Positions 11,020 through 21,720 are shown, counted from the stretch's first letter. The stretch: 64,000 bases of DNA from Bactericera cockerelli (GCA_024516035.1 CM044961.1:31791051-31855050); one strand, 5' to 3'. Notes: generated by a model from the letters alone, not told the origin. Numbers and translations are program-made.

Positions 11020-11345
11020 AATTCTCCTTGTGTCTTCTCTTCTCCCTCTGAAATCCTACTCCTTCCCTCCCTGTAAACTTCTACTTCCCTCTTCTCTACC
11101 TGTAAACTCCTAAAATATCTTCATTCTCTCCATCAAAACTAATCAAAAGTTAGGCTAAGCTTATAGAATATGTTTTTTATGTAATATTTTCTGGTATCCA
11201 ATAATCAAAAGTATTCAATTCAATTCAATTGAATTCTTCCTGTAAACTACTACAAGGTACATCTATCTCTCTTTTCTTCCTGCAAATTTCTGGTAGGTAT
11301 ACTATAACTCTTTTTTCCTGTACACTGCTACCAGGTTTATCAAAC
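11020..11345. repeat. Degenerate tandem repeat (CCTGTAAACT units)
   Basis: CCTGTAAACTTCTAC-like units recur with pyrimidine spacers at about 11070, 11099, 11240, 11279 and 11318. Strongly diverged. Confidence 0.45.
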
Positions 11346-11529
11346 AAGATATCTCCAATTAATGTTATTTTAAAAATGCTTAAAAACCTTACAGAAGTAG
11401 GTACAAAACGTGGAAAAAATATAGAGAAATTATTTCTCTTACCAGTTCATTCACAGTAAAAAAAACACTGCCAATTATGGACTCTATACTTCCTCGTGAT
11501 TGTTTCACATTGTTAACACGTGCCAATTT

Positions 11530-12172
11530 TGAGATTTTATACTAAATTACTTGTATCTCCAAAACGACTGCACCGATTTTCTTCAAATTTGTTTCATTTT
11601 TTGTTTCGTTTTTTCTACATTCTAGATTCCACAAAAATTTCTGTATCGGCAAGTCGTGGTCCTTATTTTTTGACTTTTTTGTCCAAAATTTCGGATTTTC
11701 TTAAATATCAGAGTCTAATTATAATTAATTAAAAAATATATATAAATAGCCTATGTAAAACAATTATATGCATACACACACAAAATTTCATTAAAATCGG
11801 GTGTACCGTTCACGAGATATAAGCGTTTAAGTAAAAAGTTAGTGGTCAGGCGCATGGGCTCTTTCACCAAGAACCGCTAGTACGAATTCGATGAATTTTA
11901 AATGGGACCATCTACAGAATGTCTCCTAGATGTGTGCAAAATTTCATCTAAATCGGTCGAGTAGTTTCTGAGATTTGCGCGTTACAAGGAATCGTTTTAA
12001 CAGACCGACAGAACGACAGACCGACAGACAGACACAAAACCAAATTTGCTCAGGAGGTTATGAAACGTCCAGAAATCTGAAAAAAATTGAAATCGGAGCA
12101 AAAAAATATTTTTTTTTACAAAAACGAACACAATACTTCCGATTTCTAATATTAGAAATTTCTCGGAAGTAA
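11530..12172 (+). mobile_element. Hairpin-ended element, family HP
   Basis: Segments in order: CTCCAAAACGACTGCACCG; TTTCTGTATCGGCAAG; TTTGTCCAAAATTTC; repeated 'AAAATCGG...GAGATAT'-type sentences; a CAGACCGACAGACAGAC microsatellite (12001-12032); GTCCAGAAATCTG; and a terminal hairpin at 12135-12170 (ACTTCCGA...TCGGAAGT). A shorter relative with the same inner segments is at 43436-43620. Confidence 0.55.
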
Positions 12173-12469
12173 AACAGTAGAACAATATGCTGACCTGAAT
12201 TAGATAATATTGACCCTTGAAAATTTTACAAGTCCTGTGCAAATTTCCAGCGTATAGGTCAAAAGCTCTGAAGGTGAAGGGTTAAATAGAAATGAAGAAT
12301 TTGGGAAAGGTGTACCAAGTGGAAATGTTTTTTTGGCAAAAGCCTTTGAGAATTTTAAATTTGTTCCCAAGTTGCACCAGGAAAGAGGGCCTTTTTAGTG
12401 GCGGCTTTTCAATTTAGGAGAATAATAAATGATTTACCTACCAATACCTACCATAGTAATAATATTGAG

Positions 12470-12534
12470 TCCGGCCCTACCTGCTGGGTGAGGTTAATGT
12501 GGGTAACTGGTACGATTATTATCAGCCTCCGTGG
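12470..12534 (+). repeat. SINE family B core fragment
   Basis: GGCCCTACCTGCTGGGTGAG and ATGTGGGTAACTGGTACGAT, the family B core, stop just before a second, fuller B copy. Confidence 0.65.
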
Positions 12535-12886
12535 CGTAAAGGTTGTGACTACTGCCCGTGGTCCAGAGATCCTGAGTTCGATCCCCGGTCGGAGCAGACT
12601 TTTCACACATAAAATTCTGTTCCCTCCGTACATGTAAGGCTGGCATTTCCGGCCCTACCCAGGCTAGGTGAAGTTAATGTGGGTAGCTGATACGATTCCT
12701 AGCGAATGGAGGGTAAAACCCCCGTCCTACTTCAGGATGTTTAATCAAATGGAATCGTTGGCGTTAGGAAGGGCATCCAGCCGTAAAAAATATGCCTAAA
12801 CCAATCAACCTCAACTATGAGGGTGAACAACGTCGACCCTGCCCAAGCAGGATAAGACAAAGTAAAAGAAGAAGAAAAAGAGAAGA
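12535..12886 (+). repeat. SINE family B (Gly-tRNA-like head), near full length
   Basis: The head runs from GCCTCCGTGGCGTAA to GAGTTCGATCCCCGGTC (B box), with the anticodon-like loop CTGCCCG. The core has GGCCCTACCCAGGCT, ATGTGGGTAGCTGATACG and GCGAATGGAGGGTAAAACC. The 3' part has GGCGTTAGGAAGGGCATCC and CAACCTCAAC, then GATAAGACAAAGTAAAAG and a (GAA)n tail. A second tail fragment lies at 12989-13027. It appears inserted in an older B copy. Confidence 0.88.
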
Positions 12887-13044
12887 ATTATTTAGTTGTT
12901 TTGATGACTTTATCGTGTGGTCTTTTTCTCAAATATCGAAGAGGAATTTCATGCTTTGCTCGGAATTCTAGCCAAAGGATCCCTGATGTATGAGAAGCGG
13001 GATAAGACAGAGTAAAAGAAGAAGAAGTAATTATATTGAGTCCC

Positions 13045-13164
13045 ACCTCAGTAGCTTCATCGATAAGGCGGCGGACTTGTAACTTGGAGGTCCGTTGGTT
13101 CAGTCTTGGTTTCAGTATAGATTTAGTAAATCGAATTTGTGTAGGTAGTTGTGTCATCACCATT
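13045..13164 (+). repeat. SINE family A
   Basis: Head at 13046-13110 with GCGGCGGACTTGTAAC; body with GATTTAGTAAATCGAATTTG. Truncated at a long T-run. Confidence 0.8.
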
Positions 13165-13260
13165 TTTTTTTTTTTTTTTTTAACAAAATACTCTTTATTA
13201 ATTTTAATTTTACATGATATACATTAAACATAGTGAGTTTATGATGTGTTATTACCCTAA
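13165..13260 (-). repeat. Antisense poly(A) retroelement end
   Basis: A T-run at 13164-13181 is followed by CTCTTTATTAATTTTAAT, an antisense AATAAAG signal. It cuts the preceding family A copy. Confidence 0.5.
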
Positions 13261-13337
13261 GTGATTAATGCAATTATGATAGTTACTATACTGAGTTTTA
13301 CGTACTTAAACGAAAACATTTTCTACCAAATAATTTT

Positions 13338-13483
13338 TAGAGTCTTATTATTGTGTGGTCATAACCTCAAATTAATGAGGGAAAATTCATGCATTGAGTG
13401 GGGTTTGAACCAACAGATCCCCACGCTACCTGCATTGCCAGACAAGCGCGTTGACCACAACGAACACCAGTGGCACGCACAGA
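13338..13483 (-). repeat. SINE family D
   Basis: On the minus strand: a tRNA-like head with TGTTGGTTCAAACCCCAC (B box region), then the body with TGACCACACAATAATAAG. The 5' half of the head is diverged. Confidence 0.75.
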
Positions 13484-13599
13484 CCCACCCTTCATTAAAG
13501 GGTTAATTCATGAGCAAACGGCATAAAAACACATCATCACAACTCCCCTTTTAACACATTAAAAGTTACTTTAAACTTTAATTTCCAAGAAAGTAAAGG

Positions 13600-13740
13600 T
13601 CTTGAGTAGGTGTGGGGGTGGGGTCAAGGGTTAAGGGGGTGTCGCTCAAGGAGAGAGGGGAAAGTAAAGGATTACGGTGGAGGGCGCGGAGGGGGGGGGC
13701 GTAGGATAGGGGGGGGGGGTGCGGGGTGAAGGTGGGCTGA
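13600..13740 (+). other. G-rich patch with several long G runs
   Basis: G runs of 5 to 11 occur at about 13613-13740, including 9 G at 13692-13700 and 11 G at 13710-13720. The strand could fold as G-quadruplexes. There is no gene. Confidence 0.7.
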
Positions 13741-13962
13741 TGATGAAACATCGGTTAATTACTTACGACTGGAAATTTTTGAACTTGCGAAGCCCAAGAG
13801 TCCCGACTGATTTGACTAATGGCGTCTTTGCAAAGTGCCCTGGGATGAATAAAATATGAGAGCCAAAGGTGGGAATATTTCTGCTCCCCCGGGGGCGGGG
13901 TCGTGTTTTTTGTTAACTCGATTAGTCCCCACGCCGCCGCTTCGCCGTTGCAAAGGTGATTT
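13741..13962. other. GC-elevated, non-repetitive segment
   Basis: It differs from its AT-rich, low-complexity neighbours and matches none of the repeat families in this window. It has CCCCCGGGGGCGGGG at 13886-13900 and CACGCCGCCGCTTCGCCG at 13930-13947. No open frame or RNA gene is evident. Conserved non-coding DNA is one possibility. Confidence 0.35.
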
Positions 13963-14165
13963 GTGCACTGGTTGTCAAGTGGTTAACGCGCTAGTCTGGT
14001 AATCCGGGTAGCGTGGGGATCCGTTGGTTCGAATCCCACTCAGTGCACGAATTTTCCCTCGTTAATTTGAGTTTGTGACTACATAATAATAAGACTCTGA
14101 GGGTTAGGTGGTAGAAAATGCTTTGAGCATTAACCTCGCCCGGTGGTTACCTTCCACTAAAGAGT
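13963..14165 (+). repeat. SINE family D with intact tRNA-like acceptor stem
   Basis: The head starts GTGCACTG and ends CAGTGCAC (14041-14048), a paired acceptor stem, with B box GGTTCGAATCC at 14026-14036. The body has TTTGTGACTACATAATAATA, AGGTGGTAGAAAATGC and CTCGCCCGGTGGTTACC. The same body at 2535 (-), 13338 (-), 27931 (+) and 62671 (-) shows that it is a SINE, not a host tRNA gene. Confidence 0.85.
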
Positions 14166-14198
14166 TATTTTTGTTATTTGTAAGTGGCTGACATCCGA

Positions 14199-14262
14199 TT
14201 TTTTTTTTTAAATTGGGTTGAAAGTCGCTTTCAACTGCATGGTCATATCACGACGGGGGAGT
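14199..14262 (-). repeat. 5S-derived SINE, 3' tail fragment
   Basis: AAGTCGCTTTCAACTGC and ATGGTCATATCACGACGGGG match the antisense 3' end of the 5S-derived family, preceded by a T-run. Confidence 0.7.
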
Positions 14263-14480
14263 TAGGTATTCGAAAAATTCTCAATTTTCGACGATTCTTT
14301 TCCTTAGTTTCTCAAATCAATATAATTAACTAAAAAAACAAAAATCCCAACTTCAATACTTTCTATTTAAAATTGATATTTTTTCTCTGTTTCTCAAAAA
14401 TAAATGCTCAATATTATCAATGTTTGTGCTTTCTTTGCATAAGTATTAGGAAGTACCTGCAAGCTGAACCCGGCATTTTC

Positions 14481-14570
14481 TTGTTAAGAAAGTGGTAGAA
14501 GTGATGAGTCATTCCTCCACTGTCTGGCTACCATCGTTCACGATGACCGCAACCTATGATGATGATAATC
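14481..14570 (-). repeat. Family H repeat fragment
   Basis: On the minus strand: GTGAACGATGGTAGCCAGAC, AGTGGAGGAATGACTCA, and CATCATCATAGG at its 5' side. Same as 19757-19820. Confidence 0.65.
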
Positions 14571-14765
14571 CGTTTGAATTACGCCCTTAAATGGCAAATG
14601 AAAGATTTTTGGCATGAATTTCAAGTCAATTGGTGATTTGGTCCAGCCGTTTCGGAGTTGGTTGAGAACATGTAAAGTACGGACATCCGTTTAGTTATGT
14701 TTTTTTTTTTTTAATTAGGATATCAGTGTTAACAATTAGCATATCGATAATTAGGATAATAGCCC

Positions 14766-14947
14766 AGTACGAATAGCTCAGTGGTTAAGCACTCGCTGCC
14801 ATGCGGAAGGTCCCTGGTTCGAACCCCCGCGCTGACAAAATTTTTTATTCAACATTTGGTTACAGTTGTTTGTAAGGGGTATCTTTTGGTGCTCTCGTGT
14901 TGACCCAGCACCTAAATGGGAAGTATTGTGTCACTTCTCGCCCATCA

Positions 14948-14993
<46 letters not shown>

Positions 14994-15072
14994 CTACAAA
15001 ACAGACCTCAAGCGTCTACAGTAGCTCCTGTTTGATGGCTACGAAATAAAAAAGGCTGTGAAACACTCACCT
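14766..15072 (+). repeat. SINE family C carrying a 44-G run
   Basis: The head, B box GGTTCGAACCC and body match the copy at 9275-9600. The segment after CTCGCCCATCAGAG is an uninterrupted run of 44 G (14950-14993), where the sister copy has GGGAGGTATACTACGG and more. The copy resumes at CTACAAAACAGACC. Confidence 0.88.
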
Positions 15073-15234
15073 TTTTTTTTAAATGCTGTGTGCATCCAGT
15101 CAGGTAAAATACAGGTAGGTATTAGAATATTCAGCTGTCGAAATTGGGTGAGCAGCATTGAGGTTTAACGAATAATACGACAGAATTTTGAAAATTTTCG
15201 AGTCACATACAGGGTGTATAAAAAAGGAGATACC

Positions 15235-15870
15235 TAGTAGAGTAAGAGAATAATTAAAAGGAGGAGAAAAATTGAAAAGACGATGTTGAGAAAAGGGAGG
15301 TATAAAAAGAGAAGTGTGAGTAAGAGAATGAAGAATAAAAAGATGAAGCGAGAGAGAGAGAGATAGAAAGAGGAGAAGACAGATGGAAAAATATAAAAAG
15401 AGGAAGAGAGAGACAGAGAAAGAAGAGGGGAGAGAAGGAAGAATAAAAAGAGGAAGCGAGAGAGAGAAAGAGAGAGAGGTAAAGAGAAGGAGAGAGAGAT
15501 AAATAATAAAAAAGGAAGAGAGAGAGATAAAGAGAAAAAATGGGTGAGAGAGAGAAGGAATAGGAGAGAGAGAAAAAGGAGGAGAGAGAGAGAGAGAGGG
15601 AGAGAAAGCCTAGGAGAGAGAGAAAGAATAGGAGAGAAAGAGAAGGAGGAGAGAGATAAAGAGGAGGAGAGATATAAAGATGAGGAGGGAGAGAGGGAGA
15701 ATAAGAGGAGGAAGAGAGAAAGAAAGGGAGAGTAAGAGGAAGAGAGATATAAAGAGGAGGAGAGAAAGAGGGAGAAAGAGAAGAAGAGAGAAAAAAAGGA
15801 GAGGGAGATAAAGATGAGGAGGAGAGAGAGTAAGAGGAGAGAGAGAGAAGTACGGAGACAAATTTTGTGG
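15235..15870. repeat. Purine-rich tract
   Basis: About 630 bp of GA-rich low complexity. Minus-strand Ser/Leu frames of 207 and 215 residues lie wholly inside it and have no domain features. Confidence 0.85.
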
Positions 15871-16715
15871 TAGTCAAGCATTCCTAAAGGGAGAGGGGGA
15901 GATATTGGGAGCTACACTGTGGCATGTGTGAGTTTGTTTTGTAATTAAATTTCCTAAATGTGAATAGCAAAGGTTTGTGTTAACCCATTGTTGTACCAAT
16001 ACATTTTTCGATCGGTCACTGGAGAATACGAAAACCGAATTTTCGTCGCGATGATTGATCGCACATAGAAATATGTGGTTCAGGACAAGCAAACTTTAAT
16101 ATAAAGTTGTCTTTAGACCATCATTCCCCTTTCAGTTGTAGCCAAGCTGGCTACAACAACAAGAGCATTTTCACCACTCTTGATCAACCATATATTATTA
16201 TTATTGTATGATTTAAAAAGTTCATTTTTTTCATTGTATAAATTTCTAAATAAAGCGTGATATAAATTTCTTTTAAAAAAGAATAGTGATTGGTGGTAAG
16301 CCCTTGGTAGGAAGGACTTTCTACCAATAACAGCCTAAATGCAAAATACCCGGTTTGAGTGACGTTAAAATCGTATTTCATATTCTGTCCATAAGGTATG
16401 TTCTCGATGAATGTTTTTCTTCGTATTTTTTTGAAAGGGTGTGACATCAAATGGGTTAAGAAGATCGAGAGATATGGTACAGAGGGTTAAGAAAGAGAGA
16501 GAAGGATATGATAAGACCAGAATTAGACCAGACATATTATAGCTAGACATGTAAGAGAATTCAAGCCACTCAATGCATGACTAATCTTGTTTCCCAGTTT
16601 TGTCGGAGGGATGTTGTCAAAAGTATACATAATTATAAAAATATAATTATGTATTTAATTTTAATGCATAATAATATACAATACTAACATTACTTTGGAA
16701 ATGAGATTTTGTGAT
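15871..16715. other. No gene seen
   Basis: AT-rich sequence with a purine-rich patch near 16450-16510. The repeated phrase TCAAATGGGTTAAG (16447) links it to the duplication downstream. Confidence 0.45.
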
Positions 16716-16716
16716 A

Positions 16717-17000
16717 GAGAAAAGTCGTCAAATGAGTTGAGCACAAGACAGACGTGACATAAAAGGGTTAAGGAAAAAAAAAGGCTGAAGGGTTGAAGGC
16801 TGTTGAAAAAAAAAAAAAAAGAAAGACTAATGATGTACACAAATGTTTAGAAATGTACATATTTTTGAAAGAAGTGTCACAGAAATCAATGGAGAAACAA
16901 GAGAAAGAAAAAAGAGAACAGTCGTCAAATGGGCTAAGCACAATGAGAGTCAGGACATGAAAGGGTTAAGGAAAGAGGAGAAGAGACTGAAGGGATGTCC
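16717..17000. repeat. Two-copy diverged duplication
   Basis: GTCGTCAAATGAGTTGAGCAC at 16726 and GTCGTCAAATGGGCTAAGCAC at 16921 are each followed by similar AAAGGGTTAAGGAAA and CTGAAGGG segments, with spacing of about 195 bp. A third weak copy is at 16440-16490. Confidence 0.6.
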
Positions 17001-17099
17001 TCAAAGGTAGAAATAATGTAATTATTACCTCCACATACTCTGGTGGTGGTTCATACGAGTTTTCAGAACCCACGAGGGAATATTTCAAAAAATATTTCC

Positions 17100-17582
17100 C
17101 TCAACAATAGAGAGATATAGACAGGTGGAGAGGGAAAAAACAGACAGAGGGAGGGAAAAAGGCAGAAAAAAGAGGGGAAAATAGAGCAAGAGGGATTGAG
17201 GGAAGGTGAAGGAGAGGGAAAAATAATACAAGATGGGAAAAGGGGAGGTAGAGAGAGATTGACAGGTATTTCCGAAAAATAGCTGTAAAAGTTGGGGCGT
17301 GAAATTTGACGTGAATTTTATTAGAACTACCGCAAACCAGAAAACGAAAGCAGTGGATACAAATACCTATCTTCGGGAGGACATATTTGGACTGACCACG
17401 AAATAGGATCCTAAAATAATGTACTATGTGTTTGGTTCAACAACTCATTTTTCAGTGTAAAATTTCCACACTAGTATTCCTGTGAACTGTAAACCTCACA
17501 CAGATTCTACATAAATATGAACAAATTATAAATGTCAAGTAAGAGGACATTGATTCCTTTCATTCAATACCACACTCGATGG
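17100..17582. other. Purine tract then unique AT-rich DNA
   Basis: 17100-17270 is purine-rich. 17271-17582 shows no open frame or recognised repeat. An HP-type hairpin remnant (TTTCTAATATTAGAAA) lies at 17583-17613. Confidence 0.5.
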
Positions 17583-17817
17583 GTTTCTAATATTAGAAAT
17601 TTCTCCGAAGTAATATCAACCGGGTCCTTTTTCAAATTTTTACCACTGAAATCAAGTATTCTTTTATAACGAATTTACAAAAATTCAAGAACATTGCTTG
17701 ATTAAATAAAATTGGAAAAATCATTTTTAATTTTCTCCAAAACGGCCCCCATGCCTCCTAGAGTGGCCTAAATCGGGCCAAAAAACTATAGGTAAATTTC
17801 TAGGACATGTGTACTAA

Positions 17818-17950
17818 GGGCGAAATTAATAGATAAATTCTTTCTATATCACAAGTCGTTGCTAAGCTTCGGTTTTCCCTATCTTACACAGTACGCAGTC
17901 CGTGACTTAGCGCCACAGAGGTATTACAAAAACGTCTATTAATTTCGCTC
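17818..17950. mobile_element. MITE, 16-bp TIR, TAA target duplication (PIF/Harbinger-like)
   Basis: GGGCGAAATTAATAGA (17818-17833) is mirrored by TCTATTAATTTCGCTC (17935-17950); one end base differs. TAA flanks both sides (17815-17817 and 17951-17953). A three-base TWA duplication is a hallmark of PIF/Harbinger elements. At 133 bp it is non-coding. A decayed relative is at 63301-63473. Confidence 0.8.
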
Positions 17951-18421
17951 TAAATTTCAACAATTTCAAAGAATCCGGCGGGAGTTATTGCGGAACAGAC
18001 AGATAAGCAAAGAAGCAGACAAACAGACAAGCAAACAAGCAGACCCACAGACAAACGAAAGCCAAATGGTCCAGTACTTTAAAACAGAACCTAACTAGGT
18101 CGCTTCGCTTTTTTTTTTCGGTTGATTATACTATTTTTCAATAAAAGTATTTTTGATTGACTTTTGTCTTATTGGCAATGTAAACTTATGAATATATTTT
18201 TTTTTAAAATTTATTGATTTTTATTTACAGAGGAGACTTAACAACAATCAGTTGCTCCTATAAACGTCATGATACTTATGTTTTTAGACGTTTTACAATA
18301 AACTTACCAAATAGTCAATACTTATTAAATAGTCAATATCCTTACCAAATAGTCAATATACTTAATAGATAATCAGTATATTTTCTTAGAAGCTTTAGAT
18401 TTGGAAAATTACCTTTGTATA

Positions 18422-18596
18422 CAGGGTGTCCCACCAAAGTTGACACCTCGATTTCTGACTTTTGAACCAACCTGTATAAAAAAAAATCATTATTGAAACC
18501 GCATAATTAGGACATGTACCCTTGGATTTTTTATTTTTCAAAAACTTTTTCAGGGGCCGAGTAATTTGAGGTGTCCAACTTTGGTGGGACACCCTG
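18422..18596. mobile_element. MITE with TA target duplication (CAGGGTGTCCCACC ends)
   Basis: CAGGGTGTCCCACCAAAGTT at the left is mirrored at the right, and TA flanks both ends (18420-18421 and 18597-18598). The TIRs run about 32 bp with one indel. At 175 bp it is non-coding. TA duplication suggests the Tc1/mariner superfamily. The minus-strand 65-codon frame here is part of the MITE. Confidence 0.82.
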
Positions 18597-18599
18597 TAT

Positions 18600-19380
18600 A
18601 TTATCTTGTTATTAAAAAATAAATATATTTTTAAAAAAAATCAATATACTTACCAAAGAGTGAATTAAGAAGGGAAGTGCAAATAAGAAGTAAATAACTA
18701 AAAGGTACATTATAAGAAGTAAAACTTTTAAAGAAGCCTCCAGACTGTTCGTAACATCTCCCTGAGAAAAGTCTGATCAAGAAAGGAAAATCAAACAGGA
18801 AAAGGGGGATAATCGAAAATTTCAAAACAAAGAAAGAGAGAAAAAGGGGGAGACAAAATAAATGGGAAAAATTAGATCCACAAAAAAAAGGGATGTGTTG
18901 AGTGCGAAGATTAAAAACGTGGTGGACATGTCAAGTCAAAACTTTACAGCTTTTTCCCTCCCCAACTTTTTCGTCCCTCTTTTTCTCCCTTTTTCCCTCT
19001 CTTCCTCTTATTCTCTCTTTTCTCCCTTTTCTCCCTCTCTCCCCCTCGATATCGCTAGTTCCAGCTCTTCTCGCTTGTCGTTCTTACTACATCAAATTTT
19101 CCCCACTCTCTGTATACAGGGTTGTACCTACCTATTTCTATTCTGCAAAAAAAAAAATTCTGTCCTAAAATGGATAGAATTTCTTTCTTTATATTTTTAA
19201 GAAAAAATATTGTTTATGAATTTTTTTTTTAAATTTACGGATTGCGAATCCATTTTTATAACACGCGGACCTTAACTACTTAAACTATAAACTAAATTAT
19301 TACTTAACTAAAAATAAACCTATACATATATTTTTGATAAAATAATGTGATAAAAAATAAGAGGGTTTAGTTGCCAGCCT
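18600..19380. other. No gene seen
   Basis: AT-rich, with a pyrimidine patch at 18950-19080. The 112- and 88-residue frames at 18862-19200 are compositional. Confidence 0.5.
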
Positions 19381-19381
19381 C

Positions 19382-19436
19382 GACCATGAGGTTGAACAAC
19401 TTCGAAATTGCTTGAGCGGGATAAGACAGAGATGCA
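19382..19436 (+). repeat. SINE family B 3' fragment
   Basis: CCTCGACCATGAGGTTGAAC followed by GCGGGATAAGACAGAG. Confidence 0.6.
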
Positions 19437-19725
19437 GAAAGTTCGAGGTAAGCTAGATGGTTGTGTCAAAAGACTATCTCAAAACCTTATTACCTTGGAT
19501 GGATTAGTTGTGATATACTTACCAGAAAAATCAGTATCAGTATAAACAGAAAAGTGAGAAGTTGTATTAGATTTATAAATAACTGAGTACTTTTGCAATA
19601 CATGAAAATTATTGATAGATGCAAAGAAAACAATAAAAATTATTATTATTCCTCTATTTTTTTTTTAAAAAGTACCTAAATGTAGTGTTTCTTCTTTGTT
19701 TTTAAAATATTTCCCGTAACATTGT

Positions 19726-20140
19726 ACTTTCTCTTTAACAAACAGGAACGCTATAATCATAGGGTGGCGTCATCGTGAACGATGGTAGCCAGACAGTGGA
19801 GGAATGACTCAGAAGTACTATTACAAGGAAGCTAATGATTGACAATGGCCCAAAGTCAATGCCGGTCTACTGCCTGTTTATAGTCCCCAAGCCAGACTGC
19901 TGGTCTACTGCCTGTTTATAGTCCCCCAGCCAGACTGCTGGTCTACTCCCTGATTATAGTCCCCCAGCCAGACTGCTAGTCTACTCTCTGTTTATATAGT
20001 CCCCCAGCTAGACTGCTAGTCTACTCTCTGCTTATAGTCCCCCAGCCAGACTGCTGGTGTACTCCCTGTTTATAGTCCTCAAGCCAGACTGCTGGTATAC
20101 TGCCTGTTTATGTCCCCCAGCCAGAATATACACTTTTTTT
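19726..20140 (+). repeat. Family H repeat with a 38-bp tandem array
   Basis: Upstream part: AACATTGTACTTTCTCTTT, GGTGGCGTCATCGTGAACG and GGTAGCCAGACAGTGGAGG. Then about seven copies of a unit of roughly 38 bp (19863-20127) containing CTGTTTATAGTCCCCCAGCC and AGACTGCTGGTCTAC. Single-unit relatives at 32391-32600 and 59446-59607 (-) indicate that the array expanded inside a dispersed repeat. Confidence 0.8.
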
Positions 20141-20316
20141 GTTGTTGATAAACTATTATCTTAAGTAGGACACAGTTCTCAACGCCACCCTGTATTTCTC
20201 CTTCGTGTATCCCTACCCCTCCTTCGGTGATCTCCCATTCGACCCTGCTACTGTTACATGAACGGCTCTGCTAAATGTGTTGAAAGGGTAATTTGTAAGT
20301 TAACACCAGACATGTC

Positions 20317-21260
20317 CGGGGCCCGCCGTGGGAGGGGGGAATCGGGGGGGATAGTGGGAGGTTTTTCAGACGTGAGGGAAGATTTGGAGAGGTTTTTCAG
20401 GCGTGCGGGGAGATTTGGGGAGGTTTTCTGGATGTGAAGGAGGGAGGTATTGGGAGAAGCGGAGAAACAGATGTCTTTGTGAGGAAGGATTGGAAGAATA
20501 GAAGGGTGTAGGGGAAGGTTTTTGCAGACGAAAGGGGAGATTTGGGGAGGTTTTCTGGATGTGAAGGGAGATTCGGGGAGGTTTTCTGGACGTGAAGGAG
20601 GGAGGTATTAGGAGAGGCGGAGAAATGGATGTCTTTGCGAGGAAGAAGGTGAAAGGAAGAATAGAAGGGTGTAGGGGAAGATTGAAGACGTAAGGGGAGA
20701 TTTTTCAGACGTGCGACGATTGGGGGAGGTTTTCCAGACGTGAAGGGAGATTTGGGGAGGTTTTCTGGACGTGAAGGAGGGAGGTATTGGGAGCGAAGGA
20801 GAAATGGATGTCTTTGTGAGGGAGAGTGTAAGAGAGAGAGAGGGATGTACGAAGAGCGCATAGTTATCAGGGAAGTCGGACTTGAGAGACGTTTTTTTGG
20901 ACGTGAGAGAGAGAGGTTTGGAGGTTTTCCGGATCTGAGAAACGGATTTAGAGGGAGAGGGAAGATAATAGGAGGGAGAATTGGGGTGATTTTCTGGATG
21001 CTAAAGTTATAAGGAGAATAAGAGGTGTATTAGCAATTAGAGTGAGGGAGAGATTGATTCAGTACCATAAGAAGGACGTTTTGTGGATAATAGGGGGAAG
21101 GCTTCAGGAGGTTTTCTGAACATGATAGGGAGAGCAAGAGGTTTTCAGACGTTAAAGGAAGGTTTGGAGAGGTTTTTGAGTGTGAGAAGATTTTTGGGGA
21201 AAGGAGAGGTATTGTAAGTGTGTTGAAAGGAAACCAGAGGTTTTTCCAAGACATCAGAGT
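20317..21260. repeat. G-rich degenerate minisatellite
   Basis: Repeating GATTTGGGGAGGTTTTCTGG, ACGTGAAGGAGGGAGGTATT and GAAATGGATGTCTTTG blocks in variable order; the last recurs at about 20467, 20624 and 20803. The minus-strand 154-residue frame (20397-20861) is Pro/Ser-rich and mirrors the repeat. Confidence 0.75.
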
Positions 21261-21419
21261 TAACATTAGAGAAATTGCATAAGTAGATTTCTATTGTTTT
21301 ATTTACTTTTAAATAAACGATTAAATAATGAAATTTTCCTTTTATTTTTCCAAAAAAAAAATTCATTAACAACGTGTTTGTTATTGAACTTATGTAGTTT
21401 AAATTTCAGTCAAACTGAA

Positions 21420-21720
21420 AAGTCAATGAAAAAGAGTTCGATCTCGAAGAGACAAAAGCCAAAGAAGACTAGGAAGAGGCAATGGAGTAGAAAGGGGATC
21501 AAAGGTGTGTTGGAGGAGCAAAGGCTAAAAGGTGGGGAGGAAAAGGTGGAGGTGGGGAAGGAAAAGGTGGAGGTGGAGGGGGAGGAAAAGGTGGAGGAGA
21601 TAGGGAGGCAAAAGTGAAGGAGGCGAAGGAAAAGGTGGAGGAGGAGGGGGAGGAAAAGGTGGATGAGGAGGGGGAAAGGTGGAGGAGGCGAAGGAAAAGG
21701 TTGGAGGATAAGGAGTGGGA
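21420..21720. repeat. Purine minisatellite (GGAGGAAAAGGTGGA units)
   Basis: GGAAAAGGTGGAGG recurs many times between 21530 and 21710. The Lys/Glu/Gly-rich frame across it is compositional. Confidence 0.75.

Noticed and set aside
13963..14048. Possible functional tRNA gene (paired acceptor stem, good B box)
   Set aside because: The same head plus a shared non-tRNA body recurs at several places, so it is a SINE. No copy in the window has a convincing full cloverleaf of a standard tRNA with a terminator.
15234..15881. Ser/Leu-rich 'membrane protein' frames of 207-215 residues
   Set aside because: They are antisense to a purine tract. Apparent hydrophobic segments come from CTC/TTC/TTT repeats; the same holds at 10406, 33249, 56771 and 58155.
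20397..20861. 154-codon Pro/Ser-rich minus-strand frame
   Set aside because: Its protein repeats (SPxPPSF, FTSGKPP-like) are simply the minisatellite translated.
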